Of a stretch of 64,000 nucleotides of DNA, positions 36,619-49,910 are shown in pieces. The notes under the pieces were generated by a model. It made no database searches and was not told the origin of the DNA. It saw nothing but the letters and a program-made list of their open reading frames with translations. The number at the start of each line of letters is the position of its first letter. Position 1 is the first letter of the stretch. Origin of the DNA: Arabidopsis thaliana. Taxonomy: Eukaryota > Streptophyta > Magnoliopsida > Brassicales > Brassicaceae. A program made the position numbers and the translations under genes. The stretch spans positions 14,545,443 to 14,609,442 of the forward strand of contig NC_003071.7 of assembly GCF_000001735.4 (NCBI RefSeq). Reading direction: 5' to 3'.

Positions 36619-38903
36619 TTAAGGATCAGTCTCCTCTTCAAAGTCCATGAGAAAATCAGTTAAGTTCTCAGCATCATCCACGGCCTCGTCTAGAGACATC
36701 CGACCTTCCTTCTTTGGTTTAGGCTGTTTAAGAAACCAAGCTCATAACATCAACACACCACACAAGACATATAATGTGGCTCAAGTTGAATGTGACTTTA
36801 CCTTGGCGGTGCGAAGCTCAGGGGTTTCCTTCAAGACACTCCAGTTCCTCGGCACTTTCTCGTCGTCTTTTTCTACATCTGCATCGTCTTCGTCGTCCTG
36901 TCAAAAAATGTCCGGAGATGTTTCAGAGCATGATACATCAAGAAACAATAAAGAAGAAGAGGATCTGATGTAATCGATGATACTCACATCGTTTTCACCA
37001 ATATCAACAGCTTGTGCCATTGCATCATCCATGTCAGGTACCTGCATTCATACAATTTATCGAACATATCAAGCGAAACCCTGAAATCTCACAATCAGAG
37101 TTGTGTCAAAGGAAATGAAAGATTGGTCACTTTACCTCGAGCTGCTCGGTTTTCTCTTTTGTCAGTAGTGCTTCATGCATCTCTCTTGAGATGACTTTGC
37201 CATTCTGATCAAATCAGAAACAAAGAAAACAATCAGACCAAGAAAGAAAAAGAATAGAACTTTGAGCAAAGCAGACTAACCTCCTTTAGATAAGAGAGCA
37301 TATTTGGTGTAGGCTCATGAAAATCAGGTCCTCTGAAATCCATAACCGCATTAGGATCTTGAATGTAGTTAATTGTCGGGTAAACTGGATCCCCGCCCCA
37401 AACTGCAAGAAACCGAGAATGTTAGTCGAACGATTGAATATCCATGATGAGTTAGTTCAAACTTCAACGGTCAAAGTTTCTTACTTTGCTTAATTTGATC
37501 CTCCCTCATCCGCATTGCCAATGGATCTCTCTTGATCCTAATATCAGTTCCCATCATTATCCGGTATTCTCTATCTGTTTGATGAGAGAACATCTCAATC
37601 AGTTGTGTGTTTTCATCTTCACCTGTCTCTTCAAAATGTTTTTGTACAGCTTCTCTTGACGTGTCTCTCTTCCATGCTTTAACCCATTCAGAATAAAAAG
37701 CCATTGGACCTTCTTTCGCTAATCTCTCTCGCTCAGCTTGCAGCCTGAGAGAAAGAAAACTCGAAAGAAAATCCTAATAAAACAGATTTTCACTTGAAAG
37801 TTCGTTAGATCAATATACCTCTCTTCCTTGAAAAGATGCCTTCTTGCTCTATAAAGAGAAGTTTCTGTGAGTGTTGGTTCTTCCCCATAGAGCTTCACTT
37901 GTCCTGTTTCTGCCATTGCCTTGAGGAAAACCTGCATCAACAACAAAAAAAAATACCATAATGGATCAAACATTGGGGAAACACACACATGTTTAAACCT
38001 GAAATCATTGTGATGACTAACCGTTTCAACATCAGGACGTCTTCTTTGCCATCTTGACCATTGTTCTTTCTCCGGTTTCCTCCAGTTCCACCACGATTCA
38101 TCGCTCGTGAGTGTCTTTTCAATTTGTTTCTTTTTCGTAGGATCAATGAAAGGATGTGGCCTTCCAAGCTTTTTGTCTAATTCAAAACCAGTCTCCTCTT
38201 CTTCTCTCTCAAATTCATTCTTATAGGTAACAAACCCATCCGAGGAATCATTTTCCTCTTCTTCAGAGCTATCCTCAGAATCGGATACTTCGTCATTCGT
38301 TTCAACAGTCACATTCTCCTCAGTAGCTTTCCTATTCTTCTTTCTCCTACTTCCAGGATTCTTTCCATAGGAAGGAAAACTCGAAGACTCACCAGCTGGT
38401 TGAGGAGCTCTAGCAGCTCTAACCCGGCTCGAAGTTCCTTCAGGCCAATAATCCTCACCTGGAATACTAGCCCGAGCCCCGGACGCTGGCTCAAGCTTCC
38501 CAGAAGTTGAATCCATATAACTATGGTAAGGATGCCTCTCAACAGTCACATACTCAAATCCTTCTTCACTCTTCTTAGACCCTTCACTTACATCACCATC
38601 TCCATCCTCTTTCTTGCATTTGATACAATGTCGCAAAGACCGATCCCTAGAAGTAATCCCAGCATGCAATGTCTTGAGTGGAAACCCACATTTAACCCGT
38701 CTCTACATACATAAACAAACTTTTACCAGTTTGACATCTTGAAACAAGCTAAAATGTTCACTATCTCTAAATTAGATAAGTTTGGATCAGAACAAGAAAC
38801 TTGATGTGTAAGAACCAACCTGCACAATACAATTACTGGACTTTCCACTGTCTGTGCATACTTGACCTCGGTAGAGCCAGGTGGTGGTTGATATTGACGC
38901 CAT
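36619..38903 (-). CDS. PTAC12: PTAC12 / HEMERA, plastid-encoded RNA polymerase associated protein (527 aa)
   Basis: Nine exons on the minus strand: 38820-38903, 38022-38702, 37819-37931, 37485-37744, 37281-37402, 37136-37204, 36988-37041, 36802-36897 and 36619-36723. The product is a component of the plastid transcriptionally active chromosome, and also a nuclear phytochrome-signalling factor that promotes PIF degradation. It starts with a Ser/Thr-rich transit peptide. A long charged region follows with Glu-rich (SSEEEENDSSDG) and basic (SRRKKNRKATE) tracts. The C-terminal half (from VFLKAMAETGQVKLYGEEP) is largely helical. The acidic tail (DDEDDADVEKDDEK, then SLDEAVDDAENLTDFLMDFE) contains the nine-residue transactivation-type segment reported for HEMERA. 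The remembered length of AT2G34640 agrees. Confidence 0.95.
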
Positions 38904-40682
38904 TTACACTCTTTCTACTTCTCACTGTATCATTTACAAAAACAACCGATTCAATTATGCTCAGAATCAGTTTCAAACTAGTACAAAACATAAAACCCAG
39001 ATAAGAAGAACCTGATACAACAAATTGTCCATAACAAGGTACGATTTTTTTGGGCATTTTTACAAACGCTTCACACTCGAAGTTGAGGAGAAAAAGACTA
39101 ACCTTTTTGTTTTACCAGGAGATTATGTAGGAAGAGGGTTTTCTATCATGGAGCTTGATTTTGAAGGGGGTTTTGGCTTCAAAAGGTTTTCACTTGTCAG
39201 TTTTTGGGTTTATCCATTTATCTCCTCCTGCGTTTATTAACATATTCTGGTGACGGCAAAATCTCTAGATTTCACGACGCGCCGGTATTAGAACGGGAAT
39301 TTGTGAAGAGAAAGTATATGGGCTTGGTATATCTAACTAAGGCCCAGTATTAATGGATCTTTGAGAAATTGTGAGCTTGAAGTCTCTCTTGGGCTTTAAC
39401 AAACACTTCCAAGAAGAACAAAACATCTTTTTCTTTTTTGGCAAAACATCTTCTAAACAGTTTATTATATTGATATACTTTCAAATAAAATCAATATGTG
39501 ATTTGATCATTTAAAACATGCCTTAACACAAAAGATATATGGAAGAATGTTTATCGAAGTATGCATGTGAACACATCTTAGTTTTGTTAATAGATTTGCA
39601 ATTTACAATTGCGATTATACAATTTTTAGATAGTTCTCTCCGTAATGGATTAATATAGTGGACTAGAGGAACATGTTACACAAAAAACATCAATCATTGT
39701 ACCTTTAAGTGAATAAATACTTGTATATGATTTGTACTTCAGCGTGTGTACGTACTTGTCTAAGACACTATAGAAGGAAGAAGGTTTGGACCCAACGTGA
39801 ATGGCAATTGGCTAATGTGCTAATATGGTCTGAACCAATATTAAATGGGTCTGACCAGACACATCATAGACATTACGGTATCTATCACAGGCCTATTTTA
39901 ACCTAATATCCTACACTTTTTATACATTAATACTACTATTGCTTACTTCAAACTTGCTAAACGACGATAATATTTATTTCTAGGGACCAAACATATAATT
40001 GTTTTTTTGGTTTTCTGAAATTTGGCAGACGTAGACCACGTAAGACTATACCACAAAGGTCTGACTAGGCACAAGTTTCGCTGACCCGCACGCGCCTAAC
40101 GTCACCTTTTGAACTATTCGTGCAACGAGCGAGACTATCCATGCGGCGTCGTTTTTTCCCAACTTCCTCTTCCTCTCGTATTGTCAAACGGTCAAACCTA
40201 TACTCCTACATAAGAAAAAAAGAATCAGCAGCATATAATAGCAACATTTGAAACTTCATAAGCATATATAAAGCTAGAGATGCAAACTAAAGACAAACAA
40301 TATAGCAGTTTCGAATTATATAATAGATACAATAAATAAAAAAATAAAAAAAGAATAACAACCTTTTATCAAAAATAATACTGTAATAATAATAATTTGG
40401 ATACTATTACTATCTTTTCGAGTTTGCTATTTTACATAAAACAATATGTCAGGGAAAAGAATCTCAAAGCACTAAAAAAAACTGTAATTTGATGCTTTTG
40501 GTGACCGTTAATAAATGAGTGGCTAATTGGAAATCTCGTCAAACTTTTTCTGCGACATAATTCACTTCCACAAGTAATTGGAACAGAATCTCACAAGTGG
40601 CGACGTGTACTTACCTCCACATGGCACCTATCCGTTCGCTAAAAATATACTCCATGTATAGATGTGTGTAATATTACATGTG
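38904..40682. other. intergenic, PTAC12 upstream region
   Basis: PTAC12 promoter (GGGCTT and AAGCCC-like motifs near 39310-39400), then AT-rich sequence. A less AT-rich patch lies at about 40030-40200. No coding region supported. Confidence 0.5.
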
Positions 40683-40690
40683 TATAAAAG
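40683..40690 (+). promoter_or_regulatory. isolated TATA box without an obvious gene
   Basis: TATAAAAG followed 7 nt later by a small hairpin (CGAGG-ATAATCA-CCTCG, 40697-40713). No open frame follows within 1 kb, so it may mark a non-coding transcript or be fortuitous. Confidence 0.25.
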
Positions 40691-43600
40691 CGACGACGAG
40701 GATAATCACCTCGATGAGTATTTGAGTAGATGTGGACTTGTCATGAACATTTTAGCAGAGAGACAATGCATGCATACAAACAGAGAACTAACAAATTTCT
40801 TTAGTTTTTTACCATTCGTAACTTAAAAAGTTTATTCTTTATTTACTTGTAATACACTTTTGTTAAATGTTACATAGAATAATCTCCGATTTATACATTA
40901 TTTGATCAGTGATCATAGTTACTAGTATCTATTAGTTTATGGTATGTTTTGCCACTGTTGTTCAACAATGTTGCAATTCTTACAAAATTCTTGAATCAAC
41001 ATTCTTTTTAACAATCAACTATCGGTTAAAAATATGAACTAATAGTATATGAGCTGCTGGTATGTTTTTCTACCAAAAATCAGATATTTTTCTTTGTTTA
41101 TTGCATTATGATTAATCTAAACACTAACTAAAATTAGTAGTATTATTACTGATGAAATAAAACAAAGGAGTGGTGGGGCAGAGGGAGGACAAGAACGGGA
41201 CAGTGGCATAAATCAGACTGGTGAAGCTGTCCCTTGTGTTGTTGGGTACATCCCATGTGTTGTCACACTTCTCTTCTTTCTATTATAGTATTAATCAAGA
41301 TCTAACAAATCATGTTATTTTATGTGTTTTCAATTATTAATCACAATTATTCTATACTCCATTCATTTCAATTGTTCACCGTCACAAGCTTGGTCCGATG
41401 ATACAAAAAATTGTTATTTAATGTACATATATATAGATATACCCGATCACCTACTATGTTCCCTTGTTTTTGTGTGGTAATGAGACAAATATCAAGTTTA
41501 AAGCTAGACCAGAGATAGATATCAACAAGCATTTGTGTGAAAGGATATTTTTCATTAATTTAGTAACGTGTGGGCAGTTTTCTATATACAATTCCGTGCT
41601 AGTCACTGAACAAGTGTAGCTAACAATGTTCTAAGTTGCTCTACCAACCTCGAGCAACTATGTGTACTCTTGCTTATAACACGTCATTACAAGCTATTCA
41701 ATCGAAATGTCTTGAGGGTGATGAAACTGACGAAATTCGACTGAATAGAGAATGAAAATATCTTGAGGAAGAGCTTCGGTCATAATAGCATCATGTTAGT
41801 TGACATTACAAACATAAATAGCTACCTTGAGAAAACTCTTCTTCATATCATCACGTACGCTGTGAGTGACAATTGATATTTGTGTTTAGTAAGTGTATGA
41901 GAAACAAAATTTGTATGTGTGGCATGTTATCGCAGAAAAACTCGGTGATGTGAATCTTTAATCTTGTGAAAAAGTAGAAACGATTGCAGTTATATCAAGT
42001 TACAAGTAACATTAGCCATACGTATGCGTCTATATCAATGTTGGTTCGAGTCACTTCGTTTTGCTCCTCAGCTTTCCATGAAATAAAAGAATTCCCAAAA
42101 TAATTACATAAACTATAAACGGTTCTCTTGGACTTTTGATAATTTGTCTACTTTGTACAACGTTTAGCATCTTGGCCAAAAAATACATAAATAACGTTAA
42201 CTATTGCGTTGTGAATTAATGGATATTTTTTGAAATTATGTCGAAATTTATAATGTGAAAGTGGTTCAATATATAAATCAATTAAGGAAAAGAGAAAACA
42301 TAATTCAGTTATCCAATTATTGTATTTTGAAAAGAGTAGTATTTATTAATTGCAAGGGAAGTTTCTTGGGTCCACGTAAGCGAGTGAGAAAGGAATAATG
42401 ACAAGTTACAAACCTCGGTTTCTGCGAAAGAAACACCTCTCCCAATAAGAAGACTTTGACTTTCGACTTAAATGTTTATTTTCTTTTTCAAAGTGTAAAC
42501 AGTAAAATCATCATTATCTACTTATTTTTAAGCTCATTAGTAAAATTAATTATAATTAACAACACAAGACGTGACGGTAATCTTGTGTGTGGTCCATGTT
42601 TACACATTTTAGGAGAGACAAAACTTCTATGCATTGTCCAAAACAATTTGTATTGAATTGTCTAATCATTGACATTTCAGCTTTAGTTTTTTTCTGTTTC
42701 TCCCCTCTTTTTCACTAGCGATTTATTTTGTCACCATTTTAACGGTGGTGTGCTTATAGGGTCTCTAATTATTGAATAACCATTCCATTTCTGTGACTTC
42801 TACTGCTAATCTCTTTTATTCTCCTTACCTTTCCAAGTTGTTCTCTAGATTTCTAAAATTCATAGAAAATCTCTATAGTCTTTGCACACACAAAAAAAAA
42901 AAAAAAAACTTTATAGGCTAGCTAAAGAGATTGTTTTTATGTATATTTATACTCATAATTATCACATCCTGTACATGTATACACATTTGTTTATACTCCT
43001 TAGTCACTAATACAATCGCCTATGGCACATAAGTATATTATACACACATATGTATAACAATTAATAAAAGCGGTCGGTAAATCAAGCAATGTTGGTTGGT
43101 TGGTTGAACAACGTACTCACTTCATTAACGGTCGACGTGGTGAATATAATGTGAGCAAGTAAGTAAGTACATATGTATTGTTTTTTGTTACTCTTAAGAT
43201 AGACAAAACATCTAGCGCTAAATCTCTCTGTCCTTTAAATTTTTGCTTCCCTTCTTAAATAAATATTGCAGACAAATCCTCTTTACGCAATCCAAAGGCC
43301 AAAGGCTTTTTGTTAGTTTCTAGATTGTCACATTATGCAATGGATGAACTTGGGGACATGCTTCAAACATGCCCAAAAATTTTAGCTGAATTATTTACCT
43401 ACTTGCTTAACTTCACTTTAAAATGCATTATCCGATTCATTACATCTACATTTGTTCCCTTCTTAAATACACGAACTAACAATTCGATGTGGATATCTTT
43501 GGTCCTTACAAACATAGCTCTTAAATTCTTATTGCATAAAAAGTGGAGTATGTTTTGATACCAAGATAAATTGTAGTATTAAAGTCTTGTGATAATGTTA

Positions 43601-44491
43601 TAACCCACTAAACATGTAAATATTTGTTTAGTAGCCATATTTTATGTATAAGTTTTTCAAAGTAATTTTATAATCTGAAAATGACATTTAAAACCTATGA
43701 TGTGTTCTTTTTTTTTTTTCGGGGGCCAAAATGTGGTCAAGTGAATGTATCTAATTAATGAAATCGATTTAACACATTAAAGAAAATGACACCACTTTAT
43801 ATAAAGCTTAAACGAATTCACTAGAGGAATGCGTTTGATACTCTATATCAAGAAAACAATTTCGTCTTGCCGTCTATAGTTTATTGTTCTCCTTAAGTTG
43901 AAATTGAAGAGAACGAATCGAAAGCAGAAGAGAGATCATGCAACTGGTCGGATCCAAAAAGGCAGATTCCTACCCTTATGGATAACGTTTTTTTCTCCCT
44001 TTTTTGACATTCTAAAGACTCGTAGAGATTTAACAAAGAGCAAATATGACTTCATGTGTTACAATTGTCAAAAGACGAATCTTCTTTTCTTTTTCTATAC
44101 CCGTCGAACTACAAAGTCTAGGCGTGACGAGTTTTATTATAAAGTAATTCGTTTTCTTTTCCATTGCGGTGAAAAGTAGTTCATTCAAACCGGTAAGAAA
44201 TGTTTGACCAAATTTGGTCAACTATATAATGCCTTAACATTAACTATCGTTAGACTGGTAAATAGATGTTCCCAAGTTCCGAAGAGTTGATAATGATAAT
44301 TATAAAATAGATTAGTTTTAGATTAATCCGTTTGTTGTACAAATTGTATGAAAAGTCACCTAAATTTTTAATTTATAAGTCAGATTAACGAAATTTTAAA
44401 AATTAAAGAACGAAAAAAAGGACAGCTTCGAGGGAATATGTACAGCTAAAACAGACTAACACGTGGCCCTAATCTCGACCGTAGAAAACGT
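40691..44491. other. intergenic, no gene recognised
   Basis: AT-rich. It contains a frame (41613-41876) open except for one internal TGA at 41742-41744, which could be a decayed gene, and A-tracts near 42893-42908. The right end is the PINOID 3' flank. Confidence 0.45.
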
Positions 44492-46115
44492 TCAAAAGTA
44501 ATCGAACGCCGCTGGTTTGTTACTACTTCTACCACTAAACGTCGCCGATTTCATCGGCTTCTTGACGACGGAAGAAGGAATCTCCGGCGGAGTAAGCGTA
44601 CGAATGAGCGCAAAGTTTAGACCTTTGAAAAAAGGATGCACTTTAACCTCCGCCGCACCTCGCCGTGACCCAAGTCTTTTAGTCGGATCTTTGTTAAGCA
44701 ACCCGGAAATCAAATTCCGCGCATGAAGCTCAAACATAGTCGCCGGCGAATCAGTCGGGAAACTCAACTGTCTTTTCACAATGTTACGGAGAATGACGTC
44801 ATTAGTCGGCGCAACGAACGGAGTCTTGCCATATATCATCTCGTAGAGAAACACTCCAAAGGCCCACCAGTCAACGGCATTACCATGTGATCCACCTGAA
44901 GCAACTTCTGGTGCCACGTATTCATGCGTACCAACGAACGAACCGGACCGGGCAGTAACCGGTTCAGCAACAAAGAGACGGGTTGGTTCTAAAGTCTGAA
45001 CCTTTTTAGACCGCAAGACTCGTTGGAAAAGTCTAGCGAGACGAGTGAATCGTCGCGGTGAACGGAGTTGTTGATTCTCCGGCGAAGACGAGGAAGATTC
45101 AACGGCTGCGATTGAGTCGGAGCATAGAGAGAGGTCAAAGTCAGAGAGCATAATGTGACCGTCGGATCTAACTAAGATATTTTCAGGCTTCAGATCTCTG
45201 TAGATGATACCCAACATGTGTAGATATTCTAACGCCACTAGAACTTCGGCGGCATAAAATCTGTAACCAAAAACAAAATAAATACTCATTAGCTAATAAA
45301 ATCATAATTATTGACGTTTATAAATTGTGATGGGCTGAAAAAGACTCTTTGATAACAATTCAAAGAACTGGAAAAGACCGACATGATAAGAACAGGTCTG
45401 TTCTTGCAGAACAAGATAACAAATGTGAACAGAGTCAATGCATGTAACTATAAAATATATATATACATTGATGATGATGAATCTTTTTTCACAATTTTTT
45501 TTTTTTGAAAAAAAATCTGACTTTGTCCATAATATTAAATTATTCAATAAAATTTGATATTTTTTACCTGGCGGAAGAGAGGGAGAATCGCCGGTGAGGT
45601 TGTCTATGACGGAGAGAGTGTAAATCACCACCGGAGCAATATTCCATAACGATGCAAGAGAAATGTGAGGCTTCAAACTCAGCGTAAAGAGTCGGCAAAA
45701 ATGGATGGTCAAGCATTTTCAAAATCGTTTTCTCCATCTCTGCTCTATGCATCTTCTTCTTCAACGCAAGAGCTTCTTTATCCACAACTTTCATCGCAAA
45801 ATACGAGCTCCGGCTCTCTTCTTCGTCTCCGGCTAGACGGCATAAGTAAACTGTTCCGATGTCGCCGGCGCCGATACGACGCATGAGGCGAAAATCTCGG
45901 AAGGTTAGGCCTTGTTTTTTTCGTCTTCGGATCTCTGCGTAAGCGAAATCTGAGGATCGGTGAGGTTTGAGAGAAAGGAAGCTTTCTTCTTCGGGGATAG
46001 TTGACGGCGGCGCGTCGAATGATAACCGGCTGAAACTGCTGCAACTCTCTGTTCCGCTGCTTATCGGTGAGTTTGTTGTTCCTAAACTCATCTCACCGTC
46101 TGATTCTCGTAACAT
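44492..46115 (-). CDS. PID: AGC-VIII serine/threonine kinase PINOID (438 aa)
   Basis: Two exons: 45568-46115 and 44492-45260, joined at AG/A in an Arg codon inside the catalytic domain. The kinase phosphorylates PIN auxin carriers and sets their polarity, acting at the plasma membrane. Its N-terminus is Ser-rich. The glycine loop is [10 protein letters not shown], the Lys motif [10 protein letters not shown], the catalytic loop YRDLKPEN. The DFG position is DFD, a hallmark of plant AGC-VIII kinases. A basic insertion ([20 protein letters not shown]) separates DFD from the activation segment [15 protein letters not shown], which holds the PDK1-type phosphosites. The protein ends in a hydrophobic FDYF motif expected to dock PDK1. 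The single-intron structure and length match AT2G34650. Confidence 0.96.
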
Positions 46116-46580
46116 CGCCGGGAAAATCGAAGTTAAATCAAGAAATGGCTAAGAGGATAATTCAAGAAAAAAAATTGGAATCTGAAAACAGAAGACTAAT
46201 GACAGAGATGAAACAGGACAGGGTGTCTTTGAATGGACATTAGTTTCTGATCTGAAGAGATGAAGATTTAGGGTTTATGATTGAGAAGAAGAAGAAGATT
46301 TTCAGAAGTTTGAGAGAGATGGAAGAAGGAGAAGTGTTGGAGTTTTAGAGAGAGGCGAGACAGAGAGAGTTGGTGAGGGGTATTTATGCGTGTAAGGTTA
46401 TAACAGTAAAAAGACGTTACAGAGACCATTTTTTTTTTTTCTTACTGTGGTTAATTATGTAAGATTGATTGCACTTTTCAACGCGTGAGAGAGGTAAACA
46501 GAAAAGTGAAAGAGAGAAAAAGAGGACTTGATGACGTAAGATATATGACACGTGTGAGACGTTGTCACGTGCCTGAAAGT
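46116..46580 (-). promoter_or_regulatory. PINOID 5' UTR and promoter
   Basis: Purine-rich on the plus strand (pyrimidine-rich on the transcript strand), with GA/CT tracts (about 46285-46370). A TATA-like ATAAATA on the minus strand lies near 46381-46387, two CACGTG G-boxes at 46549-46554 and 46566-46571, and TGACGT near 46531. Confidence 0.5.
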
Positions 46581-49569
46581 GTAGCAGTAGCTTCTCTTTT
46601 TCCCCATTATTTTTTCTTCTTATTTCCTCTAGGCATATTATAGGGGTGCAAAATTACAGATATGGATTACAATTTCGAGACTCTTGTGTCTTTTTTTGGA
46701 GAAATATTGGACTAGTGATTCATCTGTGTTAAAAAAGTGATGACTAAATACAGATTTCATGAGGAAAATTTTGAAGATTAATACTCCATAGGTTATGAAT
46801 ACTAACTAATCTCAACATTATATATGGATTAGTTTCTGAAACTTAAACAGTTTTAGTTTGTTGTTTCTGGCTAATTCAAGATGATTGGTAATGTTATATC
46901 GTCTTGGTACAAAATGTACTAAAAGATATGTAATTATTCAATGAGCCCGTAAAAAAGGTTATAGGAAGAGATAGTGAAACTATTTTTTTTGTTTAATGAT
47001 AACATCAATTTTCTAAAGGTTAATCAAAGAGTACTTTTAGACAAAAACTAGTACAGTATGTTCTTTCATTTGTCTTTCTCGTGAGTGAGAGTTGAACTAG
47101 AGAACTCATGGTCACGGATATATAATCTTTGAAAACCCCAAAAAAACTAGCTATTGACCAAAACACACTTAATTACTATCAATTCGTACCACTATGTTTG
47201 CCATTAAAAAAGTGTACCAGTTTGTGCGGACCCTATATATTTATACCGACTATGAACATACCTAATGATCATTAATAAAGATGATACAAATGCTGGAAGG
47301 GACCCAACCTATATACTAGGATGTTGTTGGCTTTCTGTGGCTTCATGTTACGTTACGTTCCAAGCTTTGGATTTGAATCCAAGATATTGTTTTTATGTTA
47401 GGTTAGGTTTTGGTTGATTCAATTATTGTCAATTGGAGATCTCCTCTCGCTAATTTTTGTTTTGTTTTAGCTCCACCTCCTATAATGTTTGGGCTACTAT
47501 AACATATTGTATTATATAATTATACGGGAATGAACCTACTTGTCCTACTCTCATATCATTGTGGATTGACCACTGTGACAACTTTTTTCATCTCCGATTT
47601 ATCTTTTCCATGAGTTGCTCTAATCCAACCTCTGTTCGCGGTTGGAAAACTGTTTTGTTTATACAGTAAAAGTTTGAGACGTATTCATATAATGTACTCT
47701 AGAATACTTATACTAGCCTCAATCTGTGAAATGGCTAGAATAAACGAATCACAACAGTTAGAAGAAGTGTGGTTAACACTTGCAAATGTTGAGTTCAAAA
47801 TGAATGGAAAATAGAGGGGAAACGTAGCCTAAGTTTCATGCACAATATATAGCTTTAACTTTGTTTCATAAGCCATAAAAAGGACAGACATAAATATGCC
47901 CACCGCTTATGATTCATTTGGCGCATATATATCTGCATGGCCCTCTCCTTAGCTAACCTTAGAACACGTTTTTCAAAATTAATGTGTCCCTAGGTTAAGA
48001 TAAGTGTCCCTAGGTTTAGTTTTAAATTAAAGAATCTGAATCAAACATTAACATATTTGACTGTGACTATATTCAGTTATTCTCTTAAGTATTTTGGAAA
48101 CTTAAGAGAAAGAAGTTTGGAGAAAAAAGAAGGAAATAAGGAGAAAAATGCATGAGATGTTTGGTGGAAGAGGGACAAAGTCGTAATTGTGCCAGCTAAA
48201 TTGGCAAAGAGACAAAACAGAACTGACCTCTGGACTTATGGTTAAATAAACCCAGAGAGATATTCCCTTCCTCGTTGGTTCCTAAAGACAATAACTGTTC
48301 CCGTTACTTCTGTATCTTCTCAAACTCTCTCTTAGCCAAGTGTTTGGTAACTAGTTTAACTATATCCCAATCTTGTACCAATTACTAAAACTACATCGGA
48401 ATGACTTACTTCTGTGTCTTGTACGTACTATATATTTCGTGGGGTCCATGTTTTGTACGGACTAGTTCCCACCTTACTCCAATTATTATTTCTCCCTCGA
48501 ATCTTTTTTTTAACAATAAGCTAAATGATGATTCAATCCGTTTTAGTTTTATAATCGTAACGATTAGACAGAGGATGATGTGTATTGGTCACAAAAACCT
48601 TAACTTGTGATTAAAAAAACAGAATATTAAAGATAGAATCAATGAATCATATAGAGAGTAAGAAAGATATGAAGAGATTAACTAAAACAGTGTAATAAAT
48701 AAAAGCATAGGATGTGAGGAGGACAGGCGGCAACATTTAGGAACTGTGGGTCCTTTTTTCTGACGCGACAGCTTTTGGGTCCAAACATAAATTGGAAAAC
48801 TAATTAATGAATTTTGTTTGGTTTATACTTCAAAGACAAATGCAAATAACTCCATGAAAATGTAAATGTTCATTGATTTTTTTTTTTATATAAACGACAC
48901 CAATTATAAGAAATCTCTGTTTTAAGTCGGCCTGGCTATGTTCTAATGCTTGTTTCCATGTGATGCTATATGATCCAATTTGATGTCTTCCATATAATTT
49001 TACTCTAGAAGTTGGCTGAATCATGCAGTAAGATTTACGTGGCTCCACTCCACTCATCAAAGATGAATTGATATTTGTTTTCAACATTAGCTGTTGTTAT
49101 GGTTAGGATTTGTTTTGTGAATGAATCCTTCATGAGTCTTTCATGGTTAGGGGTTATTATTATTGCTAGAATTGGTTCGGTCAACCTGTTTTAGAACTCT
49201 TAACATTTACACCAAAAAAAACTTGTTTTACAACATTTGACTTTTTATAAGATACGTCCAACTGATCGAACTTTTGATGAGCATTTCTTCTTTAGCCAAA
49301 ATTGATGTTTTTTTTTACAATAGCCAAAATTGATGCTAAAAGAAGGAAAATACGCTTAGTTAGATTTTCACAACATATCTATTGGAAATACAATTTGTGT
49401 GGAAGCAATTGAAATTGGAATATACAATAAGGCTAGAAGCAAGGCCCCACGAATTAGTTAAAGAGAGTTGGGTGCCACATAAAAAGGTGCAGCAGAAAGT
49501 GTAACAATTATTAATATTTTATATAAGATTTTCTTTTTATAAGAACTACTCCATCTCGCTACACTTTTA
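46581..49569. other. intergenic, no gene recognised
   Basis: AT-rich, low-complexity DNA with no convincing coding sequence. It contains a 13-bp direct repeat GTGTCCCTAGGTT (47984-47996 and 48004-48016). Confidence 0.5.
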
Positions 49570-49910
49570 GGCTTTGAATGGATGCTGATTTTCGATTTAG
49601 TTTTTGGATTTAGATTTTAGTTTCTAGATTTTAGATTTTAGTTTTAGATTTTTGTTAATATATTTTTGTTTTTAAAACTCAAAAAAATTGGTTTTTAGTT
49701 TTTGAGAAAAATAACGTTGATGGAGTAAAAACTAGATTCCCTAAATTTTAGGAAAACTAAAAAACTAAAATCATGAATGAAAAACTACAACAAAATAGTT
49801 TTTCTAAATTGTATGGAAATCAAAATTTTAAAATCTTGATTGGTACGAAAATAAGTATTTGAAAAACAAAATCCAAAAACTCTTACAAAATCTACAAAAC
49901 ATTCAAGGCC
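49570..49910. mobile_element. Harbinger/Tourist-like MITE with TTA target-site duplication
   Basis: Terminal inverted repeats GGCTTTGAATGG (49570-49581) and the complement of the right end, GGCCTTGAATG (49910-49900), extend inward through a TTTTTGGATTT segment. The element is flanked by TTA at 49567-49569 and TTA at 49911-49913. Its 341-bp length, AT richness, absence of coding sequence, GGC-type termini and TTA duplication match PIF/Harbinger-derived MITEs. Confidence 0.7.

Noticed and set aside
43310..44179. Plus-strand frames of 82 and 93 codons
   Set aside because: No start context, splice continuity or recognisable motif. They sit in AT-rich spacer downstream of PINOID.
48830..49087. 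85-codon minus-strand frame
   Set aside because: Composition is random-like with no domain or splice context. The upstream region has no promoter pattern that can be defended.
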